From Maioricimonas rarisocia (GTDB lineage Bacteria > Planctomycetota > Planctomycetia > Planctomycetales > Planctomycetaceae), in NCBI RefSeq assembly GCF_007747795.1, contig NZ_CP036275.1, forward strand, positions 3,898,001-3,962,000: a DNA stretch of 64,000 nucleotides, in the 5' to 3' direction. Under the pieces are notes generated by a model. That model had not been told where the DNA came from, ran no database searches, and worked only from the letters and a program-made list of their open reading frames with translations. Shown in pieces: positions 17,787 through 27,054 of the stretch. Each line of letters begins with the position of its first letter. The stretch's first letter is position 1. The position numbers were made by a program, and so were the translations under genes.

Positions 17787-18770
17787 ATGGCAGCCAACAG
17801 CAACCGTCACACCGTCAACTGCCCCGACTGCACGACCGACATCTCGCGACGGTCGTTTCTGCGGACGGCAGCGGCGGGGGGCCTGGCCGGATCGCTGGCA
17901 ACGCTCACCCCGCGACTGCATGCCGCCCCCACCTCCTCCAGCCCGGCCGAGACTGCCGTCGGCGAGTTCTACGCCTCCCTCTCCGACTCGCAGAAGGCGA
18001 AGATCTGCTTCCCGTTCAACCACAAGCTGCAGCAGAAGATCAGCGCCAACTGGCACGTGACCGATCCGGTCATCGGCGACGACTTCTACTCCGACAGCCA
18101 GCGGGCCATCATCGACCAGATCGTCAAGGGCCTCACCAGTGAAGAAGGCTACGAGCGACTCATCCGTCAGATGGAAGAGGATGACGGCGGCCTGAACTTC
18201 TACAGCTGTGCCCTCTTCGGCGACCCGCAGCAGGGGAAGTTCGAGTGGGAACTGACCGGCCGGCACCTCACTATGCGTGCCGACGGCAACAGCGTCGACA
18301 AGGCGGCGTTCGGCGGGCCGATCGTCTACGGCCACGGCGAAAGCGATCCGTCCGACAACATCTACCACTACCAGACCCGCCAGGCCAACAAGGTCTTTCA
18401 GGCCCTCGATCCGCAGCAGGCCAAACTGGCGCTTCAGGACAATGCTCCCCGCGAAACGAACGTGCAGCTGCGCGGCAGCGACGCCCCGTTCGCCGGGATC
18501 AGCGGCTCGGCTCTCTCCGACGACCAGAAGCAGCTCGTCACCGAAACGCTGCAGGTCCTGCTCGCCCCGTACCGCCAGGCCGACATTGCCGAGGTGATGG
18601 CGATTCTGGAGCAGATCGGCGGCGTCGACGCCCTGCACATGGCGTTCTACAAGCAGGGTGACCTGAACAGCGACAAGACGTGGGACATCTGGCGGATCGA
18701 AGGCCCGCGGTTCGTGTGGCACTTCCGGGGTGCTCCCCACGTGCATGCGTATATCAATATCAGTGCGTAG
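17787..18770 (+). CDS. Tat-exported DUF3500 protein
   Basis: The 327-aa protein starts at an ATG with a strong AGGGAGG site. A CxxC (CPDC) and a Tat signal (SRRSFLRTAAAGGLAG) precede the mature part. The body matches the DUF3500 family common in Planctomycetes: a SDSQKAKICFPFN segment early and ending FVWHFRGAPHVHAYIN, whose histidines could form a metal site. Function is unknown. The CxxC before the signal recalls planctomycete Tat proteins with a short cysteine-containing leader; whether it binds anything is not known. Confidence 0.85.
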   Translation: MAANSNRHTVNCPDCTTDISRRSFLRTAAAGGLAGSLATLTPRLHAAPTSSSPAETAVGEFYASLSDSQKAKICFPFNHKLQQKISANWHVTDPVIGDDFYSDSQRAIIDQIVKGLTSEEGYERLIRQMEEDDGGLNFYSCALFGDPQQGKFEWELTGRHLTMRADGNSVDKAAFGGPIVYGHGESDPSDNIYHYQTRQANKVFQALDPQQAKLALQDNAPRETNVQLRGSDAPFAGISGSALSDDQKQLVTETLQVLLAPYRQADIAEVMAILEQIGGVDALHMAFYKQGDLNSDKTWDIWRIEGPRFVWHFRGAPHVHAYINISA

Positions 18771-18801
18771 GGGGGAGACAGGAGTTGGAAATGGGGTGAC
18801 G

Positions 18802-18825
18802 CGCCCGGAGCGAGAGTTCCGGGCG
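18802..18825 (+). repeat. Perfect hairpin downstream of the DUF3500 gene
   Basis: CGCCCGGA and TCCGGGCG form an 8-bp perfect stem with an 8-base loop, 32 bases after the stop. No T-run follows, so it is either an mRNA 3' stabiliser or an intergenic repeat rather than a classical terminator. Confidence 0.5.
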
Positions 18826-18920
18826 TTGCCCTCTGAGCCCACTGGCACTCGCCTTATGTCATCCACCATGCCGCTGCTGTTCGGAAGTCCGCTGCCAACT
18901 TCGTCCAGGTGTGGTGACTC

Positions 18921-19148
18921 ATGTTCGCTGTTCGTCTCGTCGCCGGACTTCTTGCCATATCGCTTCTCTGCTTCTGCGGATTCATGATTGCGGTGCCACT
19001 TGCCAATGGCAACTACGGGAATGCTCTCGCGGCAGCTCTGGGAAGTGTCGTTGGGCTTGCGGGCACCGCTTTCCTCTGGCGTTTTGAGCAGGCACAGCAA
19101 AGTCACAGACAGCTGGCAGGTTCCGCCAGGCACGACACCGCACAGTGA
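18921..19148 (+). CDS. Small membrane protein
   Basis: The 75-aa protein has two predicted helices (LVAGLLAISLLCFCGFMIAV and ALAAALGSVVGLAGTAFLW) and a polar tail. The ATG at 18921 has a weak AGGTG-type site. No family is recognised. It is followed closely by a second small membrane protein gene, and a GTG of that downstream frame overlaps this stop codon (GTGA at 19145), which could couple translation. Confidence 0.55.
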   Translation: MFAVRLVAGLLAISLLCFCGFMIAVPLANGNYGNALAAALGSVVGLAGTAFLWRFEQAQQSHRQLAGSARHDTAQ

Positions 19149-19213
19149 CGTCATCCTGCGGCAGTCGAGCCGCGTCCCCGTCAATACTGTTTCAGCGAAT
19201 CGAAGTGGATCCG

Positions 19214-19399
19214 ATGCATTACCGGGAATCCCCCCTACAGTTTGTGCTTCGCAACTTCCCGTTCATGTTCGTCGGGCTGCTGCTCTGCGGCATCATCGGG
19301 TATTTCGTTGCGGGCTCCGACGGCCGGGCGCTGGGGAGTGGAGTCGGCGCAGGCCTGGGACTGATCCTCGGAGGCATTGTTGGGAAACTGCGCAAGTAG
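19214..19399 (+). CDS. Small glycine-rich membrane protein
   Basis: 61 aa from the ATG at 19214; an upstream GTG at 19145 would add 23 residues. It has two hydrophobic helices (FPFMFVGLLLCGIIGYFVA, and a glycine-patterned GSGVGAGLGLILGGIVG). The glycine-zipper character of the second helix suggests tight helix packing or oligomerisation. Family and function are unknown. The 287 bases after it, to the next gene, show nothing notable. Confidence 0.5.
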   Translation: MHYRESPLQFVLRNFPFMFVGLLLCGIIGYFVAGSDGRALGSGVGAGLGLILGGIVGKLRK

Positions 19400-19686
19400 G
19401 GGAGAATCAGTCCCGGTTTGATCAGCTCCTGCCATCCGACAACTGCTGTCCGATGAGGACACCAGTGAGCAAAAGTTCTTTAACGTCAGTGACGCAGACG
19501 AAAAGGATCTTCGAAGATGTATTGAGGTCTCGAGATCGCTCCCAGACATTGCCTGTCGCCTCGGACCTCCGGACCAGGACATTCAGGCAACCAGATCAGG
19601 CTTCGCGTGACGCATTGCGATCCTCGCGCCGGACTGCAGAAAAACCTGCCTTGCCCCTGGCGTGCAACACTCAACCTCTCAAGCCG

Positions 19687-20580
19687 ATGAGCCGGGTCCT
19701 CTCAATCCGATTGCGCATTGCCCTTGGAGTCCTGCTGTGCGCTCACGCCGTCGCCGTTTTGCTCATCATTCTGTCCCGGCAGCCCGCAGCGCCTCGTTCG
19801 AACCAGATCATCGATCGTCTCCTCGCCTTCGAAGCGACTCCGCTGCTGTCTCACATTCACTACGACGCGCGGAAGACCGGCAGGAAACAGTTCTGGGGGA
19901 ATGGAAGAGAAACGGTCGAACTGCACACGTTTCTGGCTTCAACGCATCTTTCAACCCGCTTCTGCCGCGATCTGCTTGAGGTCCGCACGCTTCAGCGTCT
20001 CTCACTGACAGAGCAACGGTTCGACAACGGTATGCTGCGGCGGCTGTCGCAGCTCACGAATCTCGAGGATCTGCGACTTTCCAACTGTGAGTTCGCCGGG
20101 GAACTGCCTGACTTCGGAGCGATGCCCCGCCTGCGTGTGCTGTGGGTAACGGGAGCGCGGCTGTCCGCCGATGACCTGAAGGCGCTTCTGGCTGCTCCCC
20201 GGCTGCGGGAACTGCGTCTGGTCTATTCCGACGTGACCGATGCAGACGTCGCGCACATAGCCGATGCTCAGCCGGAACTGGAGGTGCTTGATCTCTGGTA
20301 TACGGGCATTACACAGGAGTCGCTGCCGGAACTGTCGCGGCTCGTTCACCTGCGCGAGCTGTCGGTGGCCGGCACGGCGGTGACGTCACTGGAAGATCTC
20401 GACGTCCTGCCCGAGCTGGAGATTCTGTGGGCCAGCGAAACAGGAATCGACGTATCGTCCGTTCGCCATGTTCTCGGCTTTCCTCGTCTGAAAACGCTCC
20501 ATCTCACGGGCTGTCCAAGTCTTCCCGACGACGTCGGTGAGGTTGTGCCGGTTCCGGCTCGTGTCCGGATCTTCAAATAG
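19687..20580 (+). CDS. Membrane-anchored leucine-rich repeat protein
   Basis: The 297-aa protein starts at the ATG at 19687 that opens a signal-anchor (IRLRIALGVLLCAHAVAVLLIIL). The frame extends upstream, but that part is shared with the small genes and unlikely to be translated. Leucine-rich repeats fill about residues 95-285 (LQRLSLTEQRFDNGMLRRL, LRELRLVYSDVTDADVAHI, LEVLDLWYTGI). The architecture matches the protein at 14980. It is probably a surface or periplasmic interaction module; the ligand is unknown. Confidence 0.72.
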   Translation: MSRVLSIRLRIALGVLLCAHAVAVLLIILSRQPAAPRSNQIIDRLLAFEATPLLSHIHYDARKTGRKQFWGNGRETVELHTFLASTHLSTRFCRDLLEVRTLQRLSLTEQRFDNGMLRRLSQLTNLEDLRLSNCEFAGELPDFGAMPRLRVLWVTGARLSADDLKALLAAPRLRELRLVYSDVTDADVAHIADAQPELEVLDLWYTGITQESLPELSRLVHLRELSVAGTAVTSLEDLDVLPELEILWASETGIDVSSVRHVLGFPRLKTLHLTGCPSLPDDVGEVVPVPARVRIFK

Positions 20581-20755
20581 ACATTGCTCGTAGCGGCCAT
20601 TGCGGTTGAAAGAGGCGGGATTACAGGCAGCTGAGGCTTCGTGTGATGCCAGGCTTTCCTATCGCCCCGCGGCAGGCAGAGCCGGCCTTGCGGTTCACTT
20701 CCGCGATAAGAATCTCATCGGCCCACGCGACTCCCTGCGGCTGCACTCCCCGGCG

Positions 20756-21499
20756 TCAATTTCCGGCGGACACCGTGCTGCCGGTCCGGGCGCTCGGCGT
20801 GCGAATCCGGATGTTGCGCAGTGACATCGGCAGACCGTGGTCCTGGAAGCCGATCCACCCTGTGCGCGGCCGCTCGGAAAGGGGGCCGCCCGGGCCGAGA
20901 TCATGAGCGTTCACGTTGACGCCATTGAGCATGACGACAATCTTGTCGTCGAAGTGCATGACTTCCACCTTGTTCCATTCGCCGGCCGGTTTTGCCGCGT
21001 TGCGGTGCGGCTTGAGCCCGGGGATCAGCCCGCCTGCATCGTGGTCACTCAGTTTGCTGTCCGGTTTGTCGGGCGGCGTGTCGTAGATCTGCATTTCGAT
21101 ACCCTGCTTGACCGGGTCGTCTTTGTCGCCGACGCGGAAGTAGAAGCCGCTGTTGCCCCCCTTCTCCAGTCGGTACTCGAACTGGATGTCGAAGTCCCGA
21201 TACTTCTCCCGCGACCACAGGTAGGCGGACCATCGCGACCACCCGCTCTCGCCTTCACGTGGCGTCAGCGTGGCGACACCATCCTCGAGCGTCCAGTTGC
21301 CCGTCGTCGTCCAGTGCTCGTCGAGACTTTTCGTTTCGGCAGAGAGCAGTGGGATCCAGTCACCGTCTTCTGGAGCCGCGGCGTCATCGGCCTGCGCGGC
21401 CTCGACCGGCTTCTGCTTCGCGGATTTTTCCCCCGCGAACAGGATCGACGGGATCAGCAGTACGCCAGCCAGTATCATCGCACGGCGATCGAGCATCAT
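20756..21499 (-). CDS. Secreted DUF1080 (3-keto-disaccharide hydrolase-like) protein
   Basis: 247 aa from the ATG at 21499, which has a GAGGAG site 6 bases upstream; a second ATG follows at 21496. The signal peptide (AMILAGVLLIPSILFAG) precedes the DUF1080 jelly-roll: DGVATLTPREGESGW, FDIQFEYRLEKGGNSGFYFRVG, EWNKVEVMHFDDKIVVMLNG and GPLSERPRTGWIGFQDHG. DUF1080 proteins are concanavalin-like; some members hydrolyse 3-keto-glycosides. The gene ends the minus-strand block that begins at the sigma factor, 230 bases after the propeller gene. Confidence 0.88.
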   Translation of the reverse strand: MMLDRRAMILAGVLLIPSILFAGEKSAKQKPVEAAQADDAAAPEDGDWIPLLSAETKSLDEHWTTTGNWTLEDGVATLTPREGESGWSRWSAYLWSREKYRDFDIQFEYRLEKGGNSGFYFRVGDKDDPVKQGIEMQIYDTPPDKPDSKLSDHDAGGLIPGLKPHRNAAKPAGEWNKVEVMHFDDKIVVMLNGVNVNAHDLGPGGPLSERPRTGWIGFQDHGLPMSLRNIRIRTPSARTGSTVSAGN

Positions 21500-21729
21500 G
21501 GCCTGCTCCTCGAGAGGTTCTCGCCTGCATCCGGGATTCGAAACTGAGGACCAGAATCGTGATCGGCGACACTCTCCAGAACTGAGATGCGCCGACAGTT
21601 TTCTGCTTCCCCACCTGTACACCGCCACCAGTTCCGATGCAAGGACCTCCGGAGTGATCCGGACATCCCGTCGGTGGCAACCACCGGGCAACGATCATTC
21701 CCGGCCGCAGGCAGGACCGCGCGCCGACG

Positions 21730-24700
21730 TCACTCCGACTCGGCGCGTTTCATCCGGATCGTGATCGGCTGCGGGAGTTCGAGTGTGATCACAAGCGTGT
21801 CGTCGTCTTCCAGATTCATCCGCACACTGATCGTCCCCGAGGTCCCGTCGCCGCTCGTATAGGCGAGGCCCAGCACGGCATCTCCGTCCTTTTCGAATCG
21901 CCACTGCCCCAGTGACGAACTTCCGTCGCTGTCGGCTCCGACGTGGAAGATGACGTCTTTCTGCACGTCGACGCCGATCATTGCAAAGGACTGCTTGTTC
22001 CGTTCGGTGCCGTTGTAATGCAGCAGTCGGTCCCTGAATTTCCACTCGTAGGTGGCCTTGAAGGCATCTCCACCGGTTCCCTCATCGCCCCAGGTGCCGA
22101 GCAACCGGTCCCAGCCGGTCGCCCGCAGCGTCTGGCCCAGCGTGCGGTGTTCATCCGATTCCTCCGCGACAGGCTGCTCCATCGCGACGTGGAAGATAAA
22201 GTCGTTGCTGAACAGTCCGCCGGGGTTCTGCACCTGCAGGAGGTGCGTCCCCTCGTCGGGAACCGCCTGAAGTTCGATGGTCACCTGCTCGTCCTCTCCG
22301 ACGGAGACAGCCCCGGGCACACGCCGTCCGTCGACATAGATGCCGGCATCGTCCCGGATGTGACGGCCGCTGACGGTCATCGCTGTCTGATCCGGAGTGA
22401 GTGTGGGGAACTCCTGCCGGCCCCGCTGCTCATGGATGGGACCGAGCGTCCAGAGGGCCGGCTGCGGATGGTCGACATCCGCATGCGGACCGTGCCGACC
22501 GGTGAACGTCCCAACGAGTCGTCCCTCCGCTGCGAGTCCCTGCAGTTCGTCGCGGGTGAACGACCGCTTGCCAGCATTGCGGGCGACATACGTTCCGCCG
22601 TCGCGGTGTGCGTCGAAACGGAGGTTGAGAACTGTCGCGGAACGCGCATCGATGAGCACGCCTTCCCCCTGCAGGACGACGCCCCCTTCACGGTCGGAGC
22701 GTTCAAGCGCATCGAGGAGATCGTTCGTCACATCATCGTTGGACGTGGACTGGTTGAGGGTCACCTGCCGGGCGAACGCGCCCGAGTAGCCGGTGCTCTG
22801 CTCGAGGACCATGTCCCAGACCGGGTCGAACCGGCTCTGTCCCTGCCAGGAGAACTGCCAGACGTTGCGCTCGGGAATCCCTTCCTCGGCCACCCGGCGG
22901 TAGAAGTCAAAGCCGATGATGTTCAGACGGCCCTGCGGCAGGATGAGGAAACGGTCGTACGCTCCCCGCCATGTGGGGGCATCCATGCCGGTGCCGGGCG
23001 TGTTCGTGCTGACGAGGAACGGCATGCGATGGCAGTCGCCGCAGACATTGGGTTGCGGTTTTCCGTCCAGATGCCCCTTGATGTGGAACAGTTCGAAGCC
23101 TTCGCGAGCACGTGACGAAACAACGTTGTCGTACGAGCGTCGTTGTGCGGGCGGATAGGGGACGCTGAGCAGGAACGTCGCCATGTCGTCCCGCTCGGCT
23201 GCGGAGAGTCGTCCCGCCTTCCCTTCGTCGTTGATCGCCTGGTCACCGGTCAGGTGCATGGTCGACGCGAGGCCGCCGTCGATCAGGTGTCGGGTACTGC
23301 TGGCGGAATCGTCCACCTGACTGTTCGGCGGATCGGAACCGTGGACGTTCGCACTGTTGTTCCCGCCGTAAGGATCACCGGGAATGCCATCCCAGTGGTA
23401 AGGCTCGGTGTCCCGCAGGCCCCGGACCGGCATTGTCGAGCGCGGCATGATCTGATCGCCACCGGTGACAACGGGCGTCTTGAGGACCCACAGCAACTGA
23501 TCGGTATGCCCGTCGGGGTGGCAACTCGAACAGGAGAACGTTCCGGTCGTTGATGCGGACGCGGTCTCGAAGGCCATCCGTCCCCGCTTGACCGCCGGAT
23601 GCGTCGGGTCGGCAAGTGTGAGCGTTTCAACCACCTGCGGGCTGGCAGTGTCCGTCAGGTCGACCAGAGACACGGTGTTGGCGACGGCATTGAGCACCCA
23701 CGCCTGAGCAGGACTCCCCTGCTCGTCGTTCTCCAATGCGATGCCGCGTGGGACGGCATCGACGTCGACGCGACCGAGGACGTCGCCGGTGACCGCGTCG
23801 ACTGTGAAGAGTTTGTCCGAGCCGGCAGCCGAGACCACCAGCGTCGAGTCGTCCTCGCTGATCTGGATGGCGAACGGCGTCGCCAGTGCATTGCCCTCCG
23901 GCGGCTGCTCGGGCGGCAACGGTTCGAGGTCGATGAACTGAGGCGTGTCGGCCGCATCGTCGTTGAAGCTGACGCTCGTGATCCGGTTAAGGAACGGGCG
24001 ATTCTCGAGCTGATCCAGGCTGTGCTGCTTCGTTCCCGCACGTCCGTTCGCGTCGTTGCGGGCGTCTGTCTGCGCGATGAAGACGCGACCGTCCGAGTCG
24101 ACCGTCAGTCCGTAGAGGAGCGTTCCCAGCGTGTCGACCACCTCGACAAGTTCGTCGGTCCTGGTGTCGAAAACGTACAGGTCACGGTCGGGAACGTCCG
24201 GGTGCTTGACGATGTCGACGACGTGACCGATCGAAAGGACATTGTTGTTCGTGACGGAATGGTTCCAGGCATCGAACGTCACCAGATCGCCGTCGATCTC
24301 ATCCGCAGCGCCGCCGGAAAGCTGCGTCTGATTGTTGGACTCGAACGGAATTACGTACAGGCGGTTACCGCGTACGACGATGGCCCGTGGATCCTGTGCG
24401 GTGATGTCGAGCCGCTTTGTCACCGTTCTGTTTGCAACGTCGACGACAGCGATCTGGTTCTCGGAGGAGAGCGCCACGTAGGCTTTTTCGTTGTCGGCGA
24501 AGGCGATTCCAACCGGCTCGTCGAAGCGCGTCGCACGCGTGTCGGGATCGAAGTCCTGGATGGTCGCGACGACCTGCAGCCAGGTGGGGCTCTCGGGGTT
24601 GGTGTCGATCACGCTGACGGAATCGGAGATGTGATTCGCGACCCAGACTTCGCGGCCATCCGGACGAGCCGCGATGCCGACCGGGTCAACGCCGACAGGG

Positions 24701-24987
24701 ACCCGCGCGACCAGAGTCCGCCCGGCGGCGTCGATCACGTCGACCGTGTCGGCGGGCGTATTGGTGACGAAGACATACCCGCCCGTGATGACGATCGGTT
24801 TCGCGTGCGGGCTGACGAAAGTCGGGTGGCCGACAGGTTCGACATCAGCGGCAGCTGATTGCGAAGCGACGACAGACGAGGAGTCGGTATCGCTGCCGAC
24901 CGGAGCGGCCTGCTCGTTCGACGGAGCGCCGAACAGCACACTGATGACAAACAACGATGCGACCGACGCGAGCGACGTTCTCAACAT
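21730..24987 (-). CDS. Large secreted beta-propeller / di-heme cytochrome c protein
   Basis: The 1085-aa protein has an N-terminal signal. A YncE/NHL-like propeller fills about residues 60-470 (repeated VSVIDT, VAVVDVANRTV and DGREVWVANH motifs). Two c-type heme sites follow: C486-x2-C489-H (followed by PDGHTD) and C649-x2-C652-H. The cytochrome part resembles the di-heme peroxidase/MauG-like proteins. After it come an IPT/TIG-like domain (about 850-935, VSGRHIRDDAGIYVDG) and a C-terminal beta-rich domain of about 140 aa that I do not recognise. It is probably periplasmic or surface redox machinery; the electron partner is not visible nearby. Confidence 0.82.
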   Translation of the reverse strand: MLRTSLASVASLFVISVLFGAPSNEQAAPVGSDTDSSSVVASQSAAADVEPVGHPTFVSPHAKPIVITGGYVFVTNTPADTVDVIDAAGRTLVARVPVGVDPVGIAARPDGREVWVANHISDSVSVIDTNPESPTWLQVVATIQDFDPDTRATRFDEPVGIAFADNEKAYVALSSENQIAVVDVANRTVTKRLDITAQDPRAIVVRGNRLYVIPFESNNQTQLSGGAADEIDGDLVTFDAWNHSVTNNNVLSIGHVVDIVKHPDVPDRDLYVFDTRTDELVEVVDTLGTLLYGLTVDSDGRVFIAQTDARNDANGRAGTKQHSLDQLENRPFLNRITSVSFNDDAADTPQFIDLEPLPPEQPPEGNALATPFAIQISEDDSTLVVSAAGSDKLFTVDAVTGDVLGRVDVDAVPRGIALENDEQGSPAQAWVLNAVANTVSLVDLTDTASPQVVETLTLADPTHPAVKRGRMAFETASASTTGTFSCSSCHPDGHTDQLLWVLKTPVVTGGDQIMPRSTMPVRGLRDTEPYHWDGIPGDPYGGNNSANVHGSDPPNSQVDDSASSTRHLIDGGLASTMHLTGDQAINDEGKAGRLSAAERDDMATFLLSVPYPPAQRRSYDNVVSSRAREGFELFHIKGHLDGKPQPNVCGDCHRMPFLVSTNTPGTGMDAPTWRGAYDRFLILPQGRLNIIGFDFYRRVAEEGIPERNVWQFSWQGQSRFDPVWDMVLEQSTGYSGAFARQVTLNQSTSNDDVTNDLLDALERSDREGGVVLQGEGVLIDARSATVLNLRFDAHRDGGTYVARNAGKRSFTRDELQGLAAEGRLVGTFTGRHGPHADVDHPQPALWTLGPIHEQRGRQEFPTLTPDQTAMTVSGRHIRDDAGIYVDGRRVPGAVSVGEDEQVTIELQAVPDEGTHLLQVQNPGGLFSNDFIFHVAMEQPVAEESDEHRTLGQTLRATGWDRLLGTWGDEGTGGDAFKATYEWKFRDRLLHYNGTERNKQSFAMIGVDVQKDVIFHVGADSDGSSSLGQWRFEKDGDAVLGLAYTSGDGTSGTISVRMNLEDDDTLVITLELPQPITIRMKRAESE

Positions 24988-25112
24988 GACACGGATCCTG
25001 CCGGCTGTCGAAAGGAAGTGATTCCAACTGATTCTCCTGGTCCCGCGACAGTGAGTTATCGCGGCAATCTGAATCGTTCCGGCCCGACATGCTGTGTCTT
25101 CTCAGTCGTCCG

Positions 25113-25979
25113 CTACGGGGCATCCCACTCTCTGAGGACGCGAAACCCGGCGGCAAACTCGGGACGATAGTCGCGACGACCGTAGCTCAGCCGGGTGGCC
25201 GATCGGGTGTTCACCGCTGCATCGTTGAATCCTCCGCCCCGCCAGACGCGAAGCCGGCCCGTCTCCGCCCCCTGCGGATCAGTCTGGTCCGTGCCGTCCC
25301 TGCCATAGTCGCCATACCGGTCCTGGCACCATTCCCACACGTTGCCGTGCATGTCATACAGCACCCAGGCATTCGGCAGCTTCTGTCCCACGGCGTGCGG
25401 GTACTGCTCACCGTTCTGATACGCGTTGGCATCGAACCAGCCGTAGTCGGCCAGAAGCCTGCCGTCGTCGCCGAAGCTCCAGGCCGCTTCCGTTCCGGCA
25501 CGGCAGGCATACTCCCACTCCGCCTCGGTCGGCAGGCGGTAGCTCGCGTTCTCCAATTCGCTGAGTTTGCGGCAGAACTCGACGGCCTTCTCCCAACTGA
25601 TGTAGCTGGCGGCGTAGTTCTCACCCTCGACAACCAGAGGCTGCTCCTCCCAGGGTCGTTCTCCCGTCACCGTCTCATACTGCTTCTGCGTGACCTCACA
25701 GATGGCCAGGTAGAACGGGCGGGTGATCGTCACCTTGTGACGGGGCGTTTCGGTCTCGGCCCCGGGAACGTTCTTCTTCGGATCCTTCGGTGGGTCAGAG
25801 CCCATCTGGAATTCACCCGCGGGAATCGGCACGAACACCATTCCGACACTGTTGGCGAACGGATCGCCCAGTGCGCGCTGCTCGGAGTTCATCTGCTCCT
25901 TGACGTCCGCGAGGTCCGGCGCCGAGGCTCCGCATCCGGTCGCGACAACGCCCAGGAACAGTCCGATGAGAATCCTCAT
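25113..25979 (-). CDS. SUMF1/formylglycine-generating-enzyme-like lipoprotein
   Basis: 288 aa from the ATG at 25979. The N-terminus is a lipoprotein signal ending A-T-G-C16. The SUMF1 domain covers about 50-288 with family landmarks FVPIPAGEFQMGSD, VTQKQYETV, RLPTEAEWEYACRAG, MHGNVWEWCQDRYGDYG and RVWRGGGFNDAAVNTRSATR. True aerobic FGE activates sulfatases with a pair of active-site cysteines. Bacterial lipoprotein members are often non-catalytic or carry other roles, so sulfatase activation is not claimed. It sits 72 bases after the DUF1559 gene. Confidence 0.88.
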   Translation of the reverse strand: MRILIGLFLGVVATGCGASAPDLADVKEQMNSEQRALGDPFANSVGMVFVPIPAGEFQMGSDPPKDPKKNVPGAETETPRHKVTITRPFYLAICEVTQKQYETVTGERPWEEQPLVVEGENYAASYISWEKAVEFCRKLSELENASYRLPTEAEWEYACRAGTEAAWSFGDDGRLLADYGWFDANAYQNGEQYPHAVGQKLPNAWVLYDMHGNVWEWCQDRYGDYGRDGTDQTDPQGAETGRLRVWRGGGFNDAAVNTRSATRLSYGRRDYRPEFAAGFRVLREWDAP

Positions 25980-26051
25980 GCAGCTGGCTTTCTCGAAACT
26001 CCTGACCACGTGCCCGGCACCGTCCCCTACCCGTCGAAGATCGGTTACGTT

Positions 26052-27017
26052 TCAGAATTCGCCAACAACTTCGCCACCACCACGGGTGTGTATGGCCTGC
26101 CAGACGCCCCGGGGCAGGCCGCCGCAGCCGATCTGGTTCCGCTTGTAGTCAATGTTCTCGCTGACGAAGCTGACCGACCCGTCCGCCAGAAGCAGGTGGA
26201 GCCCACCGATGTGCAGGCTGCGGGCCGTCATCTGACCGGTCGTATTGCTGTCAAAGCATCCCATGCCCTGAGCGGGGTTCCCTGCCTGGCCGGAGACAGC
26301 GCAGTTCTCCATGTCATCGGAGTTCGGTTCCTTACTGTTGGGCGTGCTGGCATCGTTGAACATGGCGGCCGTCCCGGCGGCCAGTCCCGGCATCGCCCAG
26401 CTGCCACGCAGGTCGTGCTCGTTCACTCCGCCCCGCAACTCATCGACGGCCACCGTATTGGACGTTCCGTCACGGATGTCACGCATGCGAGCCACGTGAT
26501 TCGCGCCTCCGATCCCTCCGAGCGGACCGGCCCCGTTGGTGACGCCGAAGCTGCACGGCGAAACGTTCATCCCATAGTTGCCGCGGGCCCATTCTCCGCC
26601 GGCATAGTTGCAGAAATTCCCGCTGCTGAAGGGATCGGTCGGGCACTTGTAGACCGCAAGCTCCGCGGACCGACCGGGGTTCTGATTGGCCGGGATGTTG
26701 AAGTCCCACTGGTTGTAGAGCGGGGCCTGATCGATGTAGGGAAGCAGAAACACCAGCCAGTTCGCCCCCTTGTCGGGATCCGCAATGCGGGTGGCGTTGC
26801 CGGTTCGGTGGATGAAGAACGGCGGGAACGAGCGGCTGACGTCATGGTAGTTGTGCAGCGCGATGCCGATCTGCTTCAGATGACTTTTGCACTGTGTCCG
26901 CCGGGCGGCTTCACGGGCCTGCTGCACCGCCGGGAGCAGAAGGGCGACCAGAATCGCGATGATCGCGATGACGACGAGCAGTTCGATGAGCGTAAAACCC
27001 TGTCGGGTCGCTTTCAT
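26052..27017 (-). CDS. DUF1559 prepilin-like protein
   Basis: 321 aa from the ATG at 27017. A type IV prepilin N-terminus (RQG|FTLIELLVVIAIIAIL) has the cleavable glycine at about position 7 and is followed by AVQQAREAARRTQC, the DUF1559 signature. The C-terminus carries the family's H-x-GG...LLADGSVSFVSENI motif. The family is greatly expanded in Planctomycetes, is thought to form pseudopilin-like surface structures, and has no proven function. It follows the FecR-like gene by 37 bases. Confidence 0.92.
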   Translation of the reverse strand: MKATRQGFTLIELLVVIAIIAILVALLLPAVQQAREAARRTQCKSHLKQIGIALHNYHDVSRSFPPFFIHRTGNATRIADPDKGANWLVFLLPYIDQAPLYNQWDFNIPANQNPGRSAELAVYKCPTDPFSSGNFCNYAGGEWARGNYGMNVSPCSFGVTNGAGPLGGIGGANHVARMRDIRDGTSNTVAVDELRGGVNEHDLRGSWAMPGLAAGTAAMFNDASTPNSKEPNSDDMENCAVSGQAGNPAQGMGCFDSNTTGQMTARSLHIGGLHLLLADGSVSFVSENIDYKRNQIGCGGLPRGVWQAIHTRGGGEVVGEF

Positions 27018-27054
27018 GTGTGTTTCCCGTTGTGGGACACGTGAACAGAGCCGG

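Noticed and set aside
25113-25979. SUMF1-like gene as the activator of the sulfatase at 8241
   Set aside because: It lies 16 kb away in a different regulatory block and is a lipoprotein; family membership alone does not show FGE activity.
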